A stretch of DNA of 64,000 nucleotides, taken from contig DAOUFM010000047.1 in NCBI GenBank assembly GCA_034429975.1, forward strand, positions 1 to 64,000. Reading direction: 5' to 3'. This DNA is from UBA6170 sp034429975 (GTDB taxonomy: Bacteria; Chloroflexota; Anaerolineae; Anaerolineales; Anaerolineaceae). Shown one piece after another: positions 42,014 to 52,100 of the stretch (positions are counted from its first letter, which is position 1; every line of letters begins with the position of its first letter). The position numbers and the translations under genes were made by a program. A model generated the notes under the pieces. It made no database searches. It saw only the letters and a list, made by a program, of their open reading frames with translations, and was not told where the DNA came from.

Positions 42014-42493
42014 TTATTTTGAGATATTTAATATCTGTAAAATTTTAGGTAAGCCGGTTTTTATCCACTCATGAATCTCCTGGGCGGTATCAAGGTAATT
42101 CTGAAAAGAACCTCCAATTGGGTCTTCAATGTTGGTTATTGAGCCGGACATTTCTGAAAGCATAAAAACTCTGTCTGAGTACTGAGGAAATTCAATTTGG
42201 ATAGCTTCCTTATGGCCAGTTTCCATGGTGAGAATCAAATCAAATTGCGCGAGAAATTGAGCTGTTATGGTTTGGGATTTATGCTGACTGGTATCTAATC
42301 CACGTTCTGCCATGGCTTTAACTCCCAGGGGGGCAGCTGGGTAACCTTCGGCAGCCCAGGTTCCGGCAGATTGAATCTCAATAGATTGATCGAGATCCAT
42401 TCTTTTTAGAGTGTCTTTCAGCAGGGCCTCCGCCATAGGTGATCGGCACTGGTTGGCGGTGCAAACGAAAAGAATGGATCCTTTTTGAGGCAT
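42014..42493 (-). CDS. Low-molecular-weight protein-tyrosine phosphatase family protein
   Basis: 159 residues. The catalytic loop C-x5-R-S is at the N-terminus in ILFVCTANQCRSPMAEALL, and the acid is in the EDPIGGSFQNYLDT region, where typical members have DPxG. Such enzymes dephosphorylate tyrosine kinases of exopolysaccharide export (Wzb type); some are arsenate reductases. Its ATG directly abuts the gmd stop codon, which supports a polysaccharide role. Confidence 0.9.
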   Translation of the reverse strand: MPQKGSILFVCTANQCRSPMAEALLKDTLKRMDLDQSIEIQSAGTWAAEGYPAAPLGVKAMAERGLDTSQHKSQTITAQFLAQFDLILTMETGHKEAIQIEFPQYSDRVFMLSEMSGSITNIEDPIGGSFQNYLDTAQEIHEWIKTGLPKILQILNISK

Positions 42494-43564
42494 TTAACGG
42501 TCCATGCTAACTACCTGGCTATCCCAACGGTGCCAGCGGCCATGATGCTTTTCTAAAAGGGACTTTCCTTCTCCTGGCGATTCCAGATCAACCAATTCAA
42601 GATCGGCATCCACCATTATTCGAACCAATTCTTTAAAGTTAACCCGTGGTGTCCACCCGATTTCTTTAATCGCCCTGGAAGGGTCGGCAAGCAGGTAATC
42701 AACCTCATTTGGGCGGAAATATCGTGGATCAATGCGGACGTATTCATTCCAATCCAGGTTTAAGTACCCGAAAGCTTCATCCAGAAATTCACGAACCGAA
42801 TGAGCTTCACCAGTTCCAATCACAAAATCACCGGCAACATCATGCTGCATCATTTTCCACATAGCAGCGACGTAATCCGGCGCATAGCCCCAGTCTCGTT
42901 TTGCATCCAGATTCCCCAAATAAAGATTTTTTTGGGTTCCTTTCACAATGTTGGCTAGTGCTCTGGTGATTTTGCGGGTCACAAATGTTTCACCCCGGCG
43001 GGGAGATTCATGGTTAAACAAAATTCCATTGCTGGCGTAGATCCCATAACCATCGCGATATTGTTTGGTCACCCAGTAGGAGTATAATTTTGCGGCTGCA
43101 TAAGGACTTTGAGGTTGGAAAGGTGTTTCTTCGTTTTGCGGTGGTCTCGAGGAACCATATAATTCACTTGAGGAAGCCTGATAGAATTTGGTTTTTACAC
43201 CACTTTTACGAATCGCTTCCAAAATTCGAATGGTACCTAAACCAGTCACGTCGCCTGTATACTCGGGCATGTCAAAGCTCACCCGAACATGACTTTGGGC
43301 TGCCAGATTATAGATTTCATCTGGTTGCACATTGTAAATTACATCGACTAGAGCTTCAGATTGAGAAACATCGCCATAATGAAGAAATAACTTCACCTCG
43401 CCACCAGCATTATGAGGATCGTGATAAATATGATCAATTCGCCGGGTGTTAAATGTACTGGCCCTCCGAATTAGACCATGAACTTCGTAGCCTTGAGCCA
43501 GTAACAATTCCGCTAAATAAGAACCATCCTGACCGGTTATGCCAGTGATAAATGCCTTTTTCAA
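42494..43564 (-). CDS. gmd: GDP-mannose 4,6-dehydratase
   Basis: 356 residues, an extended short-chain dehydrogenase. The NADP-binding GITGQDGSYLAELLLAQGY is at the N-terminus, the YxxxK pair in SPYAAAKLYSYWVTKQYR, and GYVHGLIRRAST-like GYEVHGLIRRASTFNTRRID follows the first strand. It makes GDP-4-keto-6-deoxymannose, the precursor of GDP-fucose or GDP-rhamnose for surface polysaccharides. Its substrate traces back to the phosphomannose isomerase gene at the far end of the window. Confidence 0.96.
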   Translation of the reverse strand: MKKAFITGITGQDGSYLAELLLAQGYEVHGLIRRASTFNTRRIDHIYHDPHNAGGEVKLFLHYGDVSQSEALVDVIYNVQPDEIYNLAAQSHVRVSFDMPEYTGDVTGLGTIRILEAIRKSGVKTKFYQASSSELYGSSRPPQNEETPFQPQSPYAAAKLYSYWVTKQYRDGYGIYASNGILFNHESPRRGETFVTRKITRALANIVKGTQKNLYLGNLDAKRDWGYAPDYVAAMWKMMQHDVAGDFVIGTGEAHSVREFLDEAFGYLNLDWNEYVRIDPRYFRPNEVDYLLADPSRAIKEIGWTPRVNFKELVRIMVDADLELVDLESPGEGKSLLEKHHGRWHRWDSQVVSMDR

Positions 43565-43631
43565 AAAAACCTCCTGAATCTGTTGCTAGGTATCGATTAT
43601 ATCCAATAAAGTGCTTTATTAGAATTCGTCT

Positions 43632-46103
43632 TTACTTGCTACCAACCTTTGATTCTACTTTTGATTCCACCTTTGATTCTTTGATAAATTCTAATTTGTT
43701 TGTTTCTTTGTTTAAATCTACCAAAATCACATCACCATCGCGAAATTCGCCTGCCAGAATGCTGATTGAAAGTGGGCTTTCGACAAATTTCTGTAAAGCT
43801 CGGCGGAGTGGACGTGCTCCAAACATGACATCATAACCTTCACTGGCGAGCCAATCGCGGGCTGCTTCACTTAAAACAACGGTAATTCCATTATCTTGCA
43901 ATCGTTCCTGAATTTCTTTCATTTGTAATTCGACGATTTGGATTACCTGTTCGAAGGTTAATTGAGAGAACATAATAATTTCATCAATACGATTAACAAA
44001 TTCAGGACGGAAGGTGCTCTTTAATGTTTTTTCAATTTTCTCATGGGCGTCTCGTTCTTCATTTTCACTGGAAAGAAAACCCAGTGTTCCGCCTTTATTG
44101 ATGAATTCAGTTCCCAGATTAGATGTCATAATCAGGACGGTATTTCGAAAATCAACCACCTGACCCTGTCCGTCGGTTAATCTTCCATCGTCGAGAATTT
44201 GTAATAATGAGTTCCAGACTTCCGGGTGAGCCTTCTCAATTTCATCAAATAAAATAACACGATATGGACGGCGACGGACTGCTTCGGTGAGTTGACCGCC
44301 CTCTTCGTAACCGACATAGCCGGGAGGAGCACCAAACAAGCGTGAGGCGGTGTGCTGCTCACGATATTCACTCATATCGAGGCGAACCAACGCTTCTTCA
44401 TCCCCAAACATGAAAGTAGCCAGGGCTTTTGCCAATTCGGTTTTGCCAACTCCAGATGGGCCAATGAAAATAAATGAGCCGATTGGCCGGCGGGGATCTT
44501 TTAACCCTGAGCGCGCTCGTCGAATGGCATCAGAGATAGCTTTTACGGCTGCATCCTGCCCGATAATAATTTCATGGAGCCGGTCTTCCATGTGCAACAA
44601 TTTCTCAGATTCAGTTTCCATCATTTGATTGACTGGAATTCCTGTCCATTGGGCAACAACCTGGGCAATATCGTCTACATCCACCATTTCATCTAATTGA
44701 TGTTCAACTTCCCATTTATCCCGTAAGGTATCGAATTCAGTTTGGAGACGTAACCGCTCTGCTTTCATTCGGGCTGCCCGTTCGTAATCACGCTCGACAC
44801 CAGCTTTTTCCTCTTCAGCAGTCAGCCGGTCGAGTTCTGTTTTCATGTTTTTTAATTCAGGGGGTAAGGAGAAAAGAGCTACCCGAAGCTTGGCTGCTGC
44901 TTCATCCATCAAATCGATCGCTTTGTCCGGTAAACGTCTATCGGTGACATATTGGGCAGATAATCTGGCTGCCGAGACCAACGCCTCATCAGAAAAGCGA
45001 ACTTTGTGATGAGCTTCATAGCGGTCGCGCAAACCTTTCAGCATTTGAATCGTATCCTCAACACTGGGTTCATCGACATAAACCGGGGCAAAACGCCTTT
45101 CCAGTGCCGAATCCTTTTCAATATGTTTGTGATATTCATCCAGCGTGGTGGCGCCAATACACTGGAGTTCACCGCGCGCGAGAGCTGGTTTTAGCATATT
45201 GGACGCATCCATCGCGCCTTGAGCAGCTCCTGCTCCAACAACTGTATGTAACTCATCAATAAAAAGAATCACTTCACCTTCAGATCGTTGGACTTCTTCT
45301 ATAGCGGCTTTAAGACGCTCCTCAAATTCACCTCGAAAACGTGAACCCGCGATCATCGCACTTAAGTCCAGAGAAATGACTTTTTTCCCCATTAAGATCT
45401 CTGGAATATCATTGGAGGCAATTTTTTGTGCCAGACCTTCCACGATGGCGGTCTTTCCAACACCGGCTTCGCCGATTAATACCGGGTTATTTTTCGTTCG
45501 GCGCGAAAGGATCTGCATAACTCGCAAGATTTCATTATCCCGCCCTATAACCGGATCCAGTTTTCCCTCCCGGGCTTGTGTGGTCAGATCACGGGAATAT
45601 TTCTCCAGGCTGCGATAACGGGTTTCAGCCTGTGGATCAGTAACACGTTGACCACCGCGTAGTTGATTGATCGCTTCTACCACCCGTTCACGATTGATTC
45701 CGGAGCCTTCCAGAAGGCGGGCTGCAGGCGTGTTCTTTTCACTTAAAATTGCCAGGAAGATGTGTTCTGTAGAAATGTATTCATCTTTTAAGCGGCTGGC
45801 TTCTTCATTAGCCAAATCGATAATTCTTTTTACTCTGGGGGTAATAAATACCTGACCAGCTCCACCCCCGAAAATACTTGCTTTTGGACTGGTGCGGAGG
45901 ATGTAATCCAATCTTTCTTCTAAAATGCTTGGATCAATTTTTAAAATTTCAAGAATTTGTGTAATGACTCCTTCTGGTTGTTCAATTAAAGCCAAAAGAA
46001 TGTGCTCCGTATCAATTTGATTGTGTCCATAGCGCTGAATGATTTCGGCAGCTCTTTGGGCAGCTTCCTGAGCACGTTCAGTGAATCGGTCAAATCTCAT
46101 CAT
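43632..46103 (-). CDS. clpC: ATP-dependent Clp protease ATPase subunit ClpC
   Basis: 823 residues. Double Clp-N repeat at 1-150, first AAA+ with Walker A GEAGVGKTA and Walker B VILFIDELHTVVGAGA, a UVR-type coiled middle domain (EEEKAGVERDYERAARMKAE), second AAA+ with GPSGVGKTELAKAL and VILFDEIEKAHPEVWN. The LGF tripeptide (GGTLGFLSS) is the loop that docks ClpP. The C-terminus ends in a short tandem repeat, ESKV three times. ClpC unfolds substrates for ClpP. Its promoter region has a large inverted repeat. Confidence 0.97.
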   Translation of the reverse strand: MMRFDRFTERAQEAAQRAAEIIQRYGHNQIDTEHILLALIEQPEGVITQILEILKIDPSILEERLDYILRTSPKASIFGGGAGQVFITPRVKRIIDLANEEASRLKDEYISTEHIFLAILSEKNTPAARLLEGSGINRERVVEAINQLRGGQRVTDPQAETRYRSLEKYSRDLTTQAREGKLDPVIGRDNEILRVMQILSRRTKNNPVLIGEAGVGKTAIVEGLAQKIASNDIPEILMGKKVISLDLSAMIAGSRFRGEFEERLKAAIEEVQRSEGEVILFIDELHTVVGAGAAQGAMDASNMLKPALARGELQCIGATTLDEYHKHIEKDSALERRFAPVYVDEPSVEDTIQMLKGLRDRYEAHHKVRFSDEALVSAARLSAQYVTDRRLPDKAIDLMDEAAAKLRVALFSLPPELKNMKTELDRLTAEEEKAGVERDYERAARMKAERLRLQTEFDTLRDKWEVEHQLDEMVDVDDIAQVVAQWTGIPVNQMMETESEKLLHMEDRLHEIIIGQDAAVKAISDAIRRARSGLKDPRRPIGSFIFIGPSGVGKTELAKALATFMFGDEEALVRLDMSEYREQHTASRLFGAPPGYVGYEEGGQLTEAVRRRPYRVILFDEIEKAHPEVWNSLLQILDDGRLTDGQGQVVDFRNTVLIMTSNLGTEFINKGGTLGFLSSENEERDAHEKIEKTLKSTFRPEFVNRIDEIIMFSQLTFEQVIQIVELQMKEIQERLQDNGITVVLSEAARDWLASEGYDVMFGARPLRRALQKFVESPLSISILAGEFRDGDVILVDLNKETNKLEFIKESKVESKVESKVGSK
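43648..43683. repeat. Three 12-bp tandem repeats in the 3' end of clpC
   Basis: Units TTTGATTCTACT, TTTGATTCCACC and TTTGATTCTTTG follow one another without spacing. On the coding (minus) strand they encode the Glu-Ser-Lys-Val repeats of the ClpC tail. The copy number could vary by slippage without a frameshift. Confidence 0.8.
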
Positions 46104-46156
46104 AAGGGTAATGTCCTTCCAGTTTTTTATTCCTAAATAAAGACCTATTACTAAGG

Positions 46157-46165
46157 ATTATATCA
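46157..46165 (-). promoter_or_regulatory. Putative extended -10 promoter of clpC
   Basis: On the minus strand TGATATAAT (46165-46157), a perfect -10 with extension, lies about 55 bases before the clpC start. The -35 position reads TGATTT, a poor match. One arm of the inverted repeat 46165-46176/46205-46216 abuts it, placing the arms around the -35 region. Confidence 0.55.
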
Positions 46166-46216
46166 AAATCTAATAGATCAAATCATCGCTATTGTATAAG
46201 AAGCCTATTAGATTTT
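46165..46216. repeat. 12-bp perfect inverted repeat upstream of clpC
   Basis: AAAATCTAATAG (46165-46176) and CTATTAGATTTT (46205-46216) are exact reverse complements separated by 28 bp, so the arm centres lie about 40 bp (four helical turns) apart. It matches neither the CtsR heptad repeat nor CIRCE. It may be an operator for an unknown regulator, or a hairpin. Confidence 0.6.
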
Positions 46217-46295
46217 TATAAAAACATTGATTTTTCGATGAATCAAGAATTAACTGATCAAATTACCATATCAACCTGGTGTAAAATTAATTTGA

Positions 46296-47285
46296 ATGGA
46301 GCATAAAGAAGAAAACCGATCTGGGATTATTCGAGAGGTAAATACGAATTCTGATCTGGGTGCCGTCGCGGATCTGATTGAATTATGTTTTAAAGATACG
46401 ATCGACGAAGATGGATTGGACTATATCCGATACTTAAGAAGACTGTCAACCAACAAAGAAGATTCACTTTTTGGTATTAACAATTCGCAAAATGCATTGG
46501 CTGCCATCCAGGGTTTTGTTTATGAAGTTAATGGAAAAATCGTAGGGAATCTATCAATGATCCCTTTTCAGAAAGGAGCTGATTTTGTTTATTTGGTAGC
46601 AAATGTTGCTGTTCATCCAGATTATCGGCGGCAACGGATCGGGTTCGATTTAACCGCAAAAGCATTAAAGCGTGCCAAAGAAAAATCAGCTCGCAGTGTC
46701 TGGTTACAGGTTCGGGATGATAATCCTCCAGCAATTAATTTATATAAACAAATGGGATTTATTGAACGTAGCCGGCGATCAACATACACATTTAATTCCA
46801 GAAATAGAATCAAAATTCCTCAAAACAATAGAATAAAAATTTCTTCAAGAAAATCAGAGGAATGGATTAAACAAAAAGAATTATTGGCTGAAGTCTATCC
46901 TCCGGATGTTCGTTGGAATCTGGGTTTGCAAGATTCAAGACTATTGCCAGGCTTTTGGCAAAGCTTAGTGCGATTCTTTTCAGGCATTTCTATTGCGAAT
47001 ATTAGTGTTTATCAAGAAAATCAATTGCTTGGATTCGGTAGTCTGGAAAGAACTGCATTATATGCGGATAATTTATGGATAGCCTGCCAGGAAAAGAATG
47101 ATCATGCAGTTATTCAAGCAGTGATTTTGCAATTTGTAAATAATAGTTTTTACTTTCGCCCTCTAACAGTTAATTTTCCTCAAAATCGAGGTGAGCACCT
47201 TTTTGAAGCACTCGGCTTTAAGAAAAACCATACACTGATCTGGATGGAAGAAATTCTAGACTCTTCTGGAATTTCCTTAGAATAA
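46296..47285 (+). CDS. GNAT-family N-acetyltransferase
   Basis: 329 residues. Residues about 10-165 form a GNAT domain with the acetyl-CoA motif A, LVANVAVHPDYRRQRIGFDL, followed by LQVRDDNPPAINLYKQMGF. The last 130 residues look like a second, degenerate GNAT half ending in a GFKKNHTLIWMEE segment. Substrate unknown. TAAAAT at 46282-46287 lies only 8 bases before the ATG, and no Shine-Dalgarno is visible, so the message may be leaderless. Confidence 0.85.
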   Translation: MEHKEENRSGIIREVNTNSDLGAVADLIELCFKDTIDEDGLDYIRYLRRLSTNKEDSLFGINNSQNALAAIQGFVYEVNGKIVGNLSMIPFQKGADFVYLVANVAVHPDYRRQRIGFDLTAKALKRAKEKSARSVWLQVRDDNPPAINLYKQMGFIERSRRSTYTFNSRNRIKIPQNNRIKISSRKSEEWIKQKELLAEVYPPDVRWNLGLQDSRLLPGFWQSLVRFFSGISIANISVYQENQLLGFGSLERTALYADNLWIACQEKNDHAVIQAVILQFVNNSFYFRPLTVNFPQNRGEHLFEALGFKKNHTLIWMEEILDSSGISLE

Positions 47286-47335
47286 TGCTACTTTTCCAGC
47301 TGATATTCGTAGATTGTTTTTAGAAGGAGAACAAA

Positions 47336-47719
47336 ATGAAAAAATTCTTGCTGCGCTTGGCAATAAATGCAGTAGCTCTTTATGCCGCTGTTGCCTTATT
47401 ACAAGGACGGGGAATAACCCCACAAAACGAAAATTGGTTAAGTTTTGTCTGGCTGGCATTAATCTTTGGGTTGGTTAATGCCGTGATTCGCCCTATTTTA
47501 ATTGTGATGAGCTGCCCTTTGCTTGTTTTAACATTGGGATTGGGAACATTGGTCATTAATACATTAATGTTTATGATGGCAGGTTGGGTTGGTACCCAGT
47601 TCAAAGTTGGATTTACTGTGGAGTCTTTTTGGGCTGGTTTCCTGGGAGCTCTGATCGTCAGTGTGGTGAGTTTTGTGTTAACCACATTGTTCAAAGATGA
47701 TTTGAAGAAACATTCTTGA
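47336..47719 (+). CDS. Phage-holin-4-2 / YvlD-like membrane protein
   Basis: 127 residues with four hydrophobic helices. The LIFGLVNAVIRPILIVMSCP segment and GLGTLVINTLMFMMAGWV are typical of the YvlD family, despite its phage-holin Pfam name. In Bacillus, yvlD is linked to envelope-stress genes together with yvlB, a protein with repeats like those at 20491; here they are far apart. AGAAGGAG precedes the start. Confidence 0.88.
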   Translation: MKKFLLRLAINAVALYAAVALLQGRGITPQNENWLSFVWLALIFGLVNAVIRPILIVMSCPLLVLTLGLGTLVINTLMFMMAGWVGTQFKVGFTVESFWAGFLGALIVSVVSFVLTTLFKDDLKKHS

Positions 47720-47725
47720 AAGTGA

Positions 47726-48613
47726 TTATATAAGTATTACTGCAACGCCAATTATAGCGATAAGCGTTCCAATAATTGCTTGTTTAGTGATCTTTTCTTT
47801 CAAAATAGAGCCAATTGGAAGATGAAAGATGGGCGTTAATGCCATTAAAGTGGATGCAATCCCGACTTTAGCAAATTGGACTGCTACCAGAGATAACCAC
47901 ACACCTATATAAGGACCCATCAAAGCGCCAAAAAACGCGTTTTTCATCGCTTTTGGATTTTCAGAAATTAATTTAAGTCCAGGTTTTATTTGCCGGGTAA
48001 CAAGCGCTGAGAGCCAAACAAAAATTGTTGCGACCATGATCCGAATGACGACCCCGGAAAGTGCTGGAAATTCAGGTGGCAATCCTTTTTTTGCAAAAAT
48101 CAAACCAACAGCCTGGCCTATTGATCCACCGAATGCAAAAAGTAGTCCGATCCATTTATGGCGTTGATCGGTAAATACATTTTGGTGGCTTCCATTATCC
48201 GTGACAACCAGAGCAATTCCCCCGATGGCTAATCCAATACCGAAAATTTGAGAAATTGACAGAGATTCTCCAAGAAAAATCCAGGCTAGCAATGCGCTCA
48301 CCACCGGGCTGGTTGACATGATAAGCATTCCCAGACGAGGGCCGACCATAACAAAGGATTTGAAAAGAAAGAAATCTCCAATCACGAGACCAATAATTGC
48401 AGAAAGCGCCAACCAGCCCCATTGCTGATAGGGGGCATTTATGGGAATTGGTGTTTTATAAAAGATTGTGTGCGTAACAATCAAGAAAATGAAAGCAAAA
48501 CTCAATCTAATGCGATTGAGTAATGAAGGACCAAATACTTTCCCAGAAATAGAGAAATAGATGGACGAAGTCGCCCATAGGAAGGCTGCGATGAGAGCTG
48601 AGATTTCACCCAT
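47726..48613 (-). CDS. EamA/DMT-family transporter
   Basis: 295 residues with ten hydrophobic helices in two EamA repeats of five. The first repeat starts ISALIAAFLWATSSIYFSIS; the second contains LLFAFGGSIGQAVGLIFAKK and ends with the typical LTPIFHLPIGSILKEKITKQ. Members export metabolites or amino acids; the substrate here cannot be told. It is convergent with the YvlD-like gene, with only 6 bp between them. Confidence 0.9.
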   Translation of the reverse strand: MGEISALIAAFLWATSSIYFSISGKVFGPSLLNRIRLSFAFIFLIVTHTIFYKTPIPINAPYQQWGWLALSAIIGLVIGDFFLFKSFVMVGPRLGMLIMSTSPVVSALLAWIFLGESLSISQIFGIGLAIGGIALVVTDNGSHQNVFTDQRHKWIGLLFAFGGSIGQAVGLIFAKKGLPPEFPALSGVVIRIMVATIFVWLSALVTRQIKPGLKLISENPKAMKNAFFGALMGPYIGVWLSLVAVQFAKVGIASTLMALTPIFHLPIGSILKEKITKQAIIGTLIAIIGVAVILI

Positions 48614-48863
48614 ATTTTTATCCGATGCTTGAAAATTGCCTTATCTTACCATATTTTTACGCCTGAAAAGAGATTTTTCTAAAATGGTGAGGTTTCCTCT
48701 TTTTGGCTAATTGTTAACTGTCTTTTTGGATAGGGAAATCCTTCTGACTAGCTGATATTCTAAGCATGCAGAATTATTTTTTAAAAAATCGAAACCGCAT
48801 CTTTTTAATAGAATAATTTTGAAAATAGTTCAGAAAAAGAAGAAAGAATATACGGAGTGAAAA

Positions 48864-49043
48864 ATGGAAAAACAAAAAGTTTCTAAAGTTGGTATTGGTC
48901 TTATCTTTGGGACAGCAATTGGGGGAGGACTTGGTATGGTTCTATTTAATCAAATCGCTCTTGGGGCTGCAATGGGAGCAGGTTTGGGTATCGTCTTCGG
49001 TGCGATTTTAGAAGGACTGGGGAATAAGCCTGCCCAGAACTAA
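48864..49043 (+). CDS. Small glycine-zipper membrane protein
   Basis: 59 residues, too short for a usual ORF screen. It starts MEKQKVSKVGIGLIFGTAIG and has two glycine-rich hydrophobic segments (GLIFGTAIGGGLGMVLF and LGAAMGAGLGIVFGAILEGL) with small residues every three to four positions, then a polar tail. CGGAG stands 8 bases before the ATG and a strong terminator follows, so it is a free-standing gene. Function unknown. The 250 bp before it hold no other gene I can see. Confidence 0.7.
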   Translation: MEKQKVSKVGIGLIFGTAIGGGLGMVLFNQIALGAAMGAGLGIVFGAILEGLGNKPAQN

Positions 49044-49060
49044 ACACCATAATGATTAAA

Positions 49061-49097
49061 AAAAGCCGGTTAATCATCAGACCGGCTTTTTTGTCTT
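49061..49097. terminator. Bidirectional terminator
   Basis: AAAAGCCGGT (49061-49070) and ACCGGCTTTT (49081-49090) form a perfect 10-bp stem with a 10-base loop, followed by TTGTCTTTT on the plus strand and by a T-run on the minus strand (complement of 49058-49064). It ends both the small membrane-protein gene and the convergent GT-C/NHL gene. Confidence 0.88.
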
Positions 49098-49113
49098 TTC
49101 TAATTACGAAATC

Positions 49114-52100
49114 TTATGGTAAGGTGAAATGTAATAAGAGGTGGTTGCCTGCATCAGTTACCCAAACCCCATTCGTGCTATCAAATGCGAGTGCAGCGGG
49201 TAATCCGAAACCATCCGAATTGGGACTGTAATTACCCCATCCCCACAGGAATTGTCCTTCAGGGTTGAAGCTAAGAACTCGAAATCCTTCCGGATCGGTT
49301 GCGAAAACATTACCGACATTATTGGTTGCCAGGAATGGTTTGTTGTCTAGACTCTGGCCGTACCAGCCAACAATTTCCCAGGCATTGAATGCTGAATAAG
49401 TGAGTTTTTGAGAATCCGGAACAAACACCTGGATTCTTTGGTTCCAAGTATCTGAAACATAAACCTCACCATTTAGTCCTAATGCCAGGCCGACTGGTTC
49501 ATCAAATTGCCCCAGGTCAAAACCCAATCCACCAAATTGAGTAATGAAGTTCCCGGAGCTATCGTAAATAGCAATCCGTTTGTTCCCAGTATCCGCAACA
49601 TAGACACGGTTGTCTGAATCAACCACAATACCTCTGGGGCCCCAAAAGCCATTGGGATCGTCAGCGGTACCGAAGAAACCCCACATGGTAATAAAATCAC
49701 CTTCAGCAGTAAATTTCTGAATCCGATGGTTCCAAGTGTCTGTCACATAGACTGAACCATCCGGTCCCACTGCCACTCCCCAGGGCTCACTAAAAGTACC
49801 AGCCGGAGCATCTCCAGCCAGGATATCGGCGAATGATCCCCAGGCATGGATCAGAGAGCCATCTGTCGAGAAATGTTGGATGCGGTTATTGCGCGAATCA
49901 GCGACATAAATGCTGCCGTCGGGCGCTACTGCGATACCTCGGGGGGCGTCTAATTGCCCTGGTTCTTTCCCATAGGAACCAATTACTTTATCAGGTAACA
50001 ACGAAAGCATTTTACTTTCGTAAGGGTCAACTTTGGGTTGGGTATCGATAGTTGGAATGGAGCCATATTCCCAGATTTCCGCAATAATATCTTTGCGAAT
50101 ATACATCCGAATTGAATCGGATGGAGACCAGGTTGCCACGGTCAGATCGCTTCGCCCTTTAATTTTTGCATATTGCGTATAATCTTTGTTCAGCCAGATC
50201 TGGAACAGAGCTGAGCGCATTTCAGGATTGGTGAACGCATATTTGATCCGATCCCAGTTCAGGAAATAATAATCCTGCATTGGCCAGACCAGGCGGATAT
50301 AGTTGTATTTAATGTAATTATCTTTTACCAAGGAGTCGATTTTTGAATAGTTTTGGTCACTGGCAAGAATGACTGGTGAGTTGAGTAATTCACGCGTTGG
50401 AGTGTCGGTATACCATTGTTTATTAGGATAATCTCGGAAGTACCACCAAAAGGGGTAAAGAGAATCATTGTCATAGGCAACATTTATGTTTTTATCACCG
50501 ACGGTTCTTTTAGAAATTTCAACAACCTGTTCTAAAATTTCTTTTGGCCCCCGATCGGCGTGTGCATAAACCAGAAATTCTTTTCCATTATCATAATTAA
50601 TGAAAGAAGCCATATAGGAGGAACGAGCTGTCAGGAATAATAATAATCCTGCCAGAGAAACTAATAGTAATCTCAAAATTGTTGAAATTGGGAAGTTCTT
50701 TAAAAAGAATAAAAACCCATAGGCACTGAAAACAAGAACTAGAGCAGACATGATAAATGTGCTGGTTACCTGTAATTGTTCCAATGTGTTTCCCTGAAAG
50801 GGTGTTATCGGGCCTAAAACTGACTTTAAAACGCCTAAAAGACTTGTAATGAGTACGGGTAATAAAAGAATGCTAATCCAGCTCTTTTCAGCCTTAAAAT
50901 CCAGCCAGGGCATTTGATCGATCAATTTATCGAATCCCCAGGCAGCCGTTAAAACAAATGGTAAAGCGATGTGAACGGTCAGCCAGGGCATTTTTTCCCC
51001 GGCGAGACTGTAAGCAATTAAGTTCATGATTGAAAGAAAACTTAAAAAGAATAGCACCGGCACCCGATAATGATTGCTGGAAAAATCTTCAACATGAAAA
51101 CTATTCGTGTCATGATGTTCATCTTTATTATTGTCATCCATTAAAGGCTGGTCAGAAATTGCTGTTAGCGGGACGGCTAACTCAAGGCTGGATTTAGACA
51201 AATTAAACAATCCATAAATAATCGCAATCAAAAACCCCAAAATGGGCAGGAATTCATAAAAGGGCATCTGTAATAATCCATAGTAATACAATGGTTGGGT
51301 ACCCCGATTAACAGCCTGTTGTTCCAACCAGTAACCTAAAGATCCTACAATTCCTGTGAAAAATCCCTTTCCATTTGTGAAAAAAGTAGTGTAAAAAACA
51401 ATAAAGATACCCCAGAATATAGCCATGTTCTTTAACCATAATTTTCGATTCCACCAAAAACCAATCACGGAAGCAATTGCCCCAAAAAACAGTAGGGAAA
51501 TCCCAATTCGGATCATACCGACGGTTGAATAATCGGTGGGGCTCCAATTACGTTTTAGTAATGTCCCAAGAATATTTATTGGGAAGGCTGCCAGGAGCGG
51601 CAAAATGATCGTACCATTCAGGATTAACAAATCAAAAGACCGCAAATGACGGATTGCGTTCAGCCCTATCCCTTTTACTAAGACAAAAATAACTGCTACT
51701 CCTATGAGTAAAGCAACAATTACCGAGAAACTGGCTAGTAACGCTAAATTTGAGGACGATTGAGAAATTGCCTCTCCCAATTCATTGGTTGGATTTTGTT
51801 TGGCATTCACATATCCCAGGATGACGCCACCTAATAGTAACCCGATTGCTACGACCGTTAAGATAACAAAAACCTGGCGGCTTTGCGGAGTCTGCCAGCG
51901 TTCCCGAATAACTTCGGAAAGAAATTGAAGCACCAGGAAAAGCAATAAAATAGCCATGTAGATATAGGCAGTTTCTTTAGCCGTGAAGTTTAAAGCATGA
52001 GCAATTGTTAAAAGAATAAGTGAAAACTGATCTCCTCGATCTAAATAGCGCAAGGTGGCATAGATCATTAAGACCGCAATTAATTCGATCAGTCCTTCAT

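Noticed and set aside
47336..47719. Phage holin / prophage remnant
   Set aside because: The Pfam-style holin name is historical; the sequence is of the YvlD type and no other phage gene is near.
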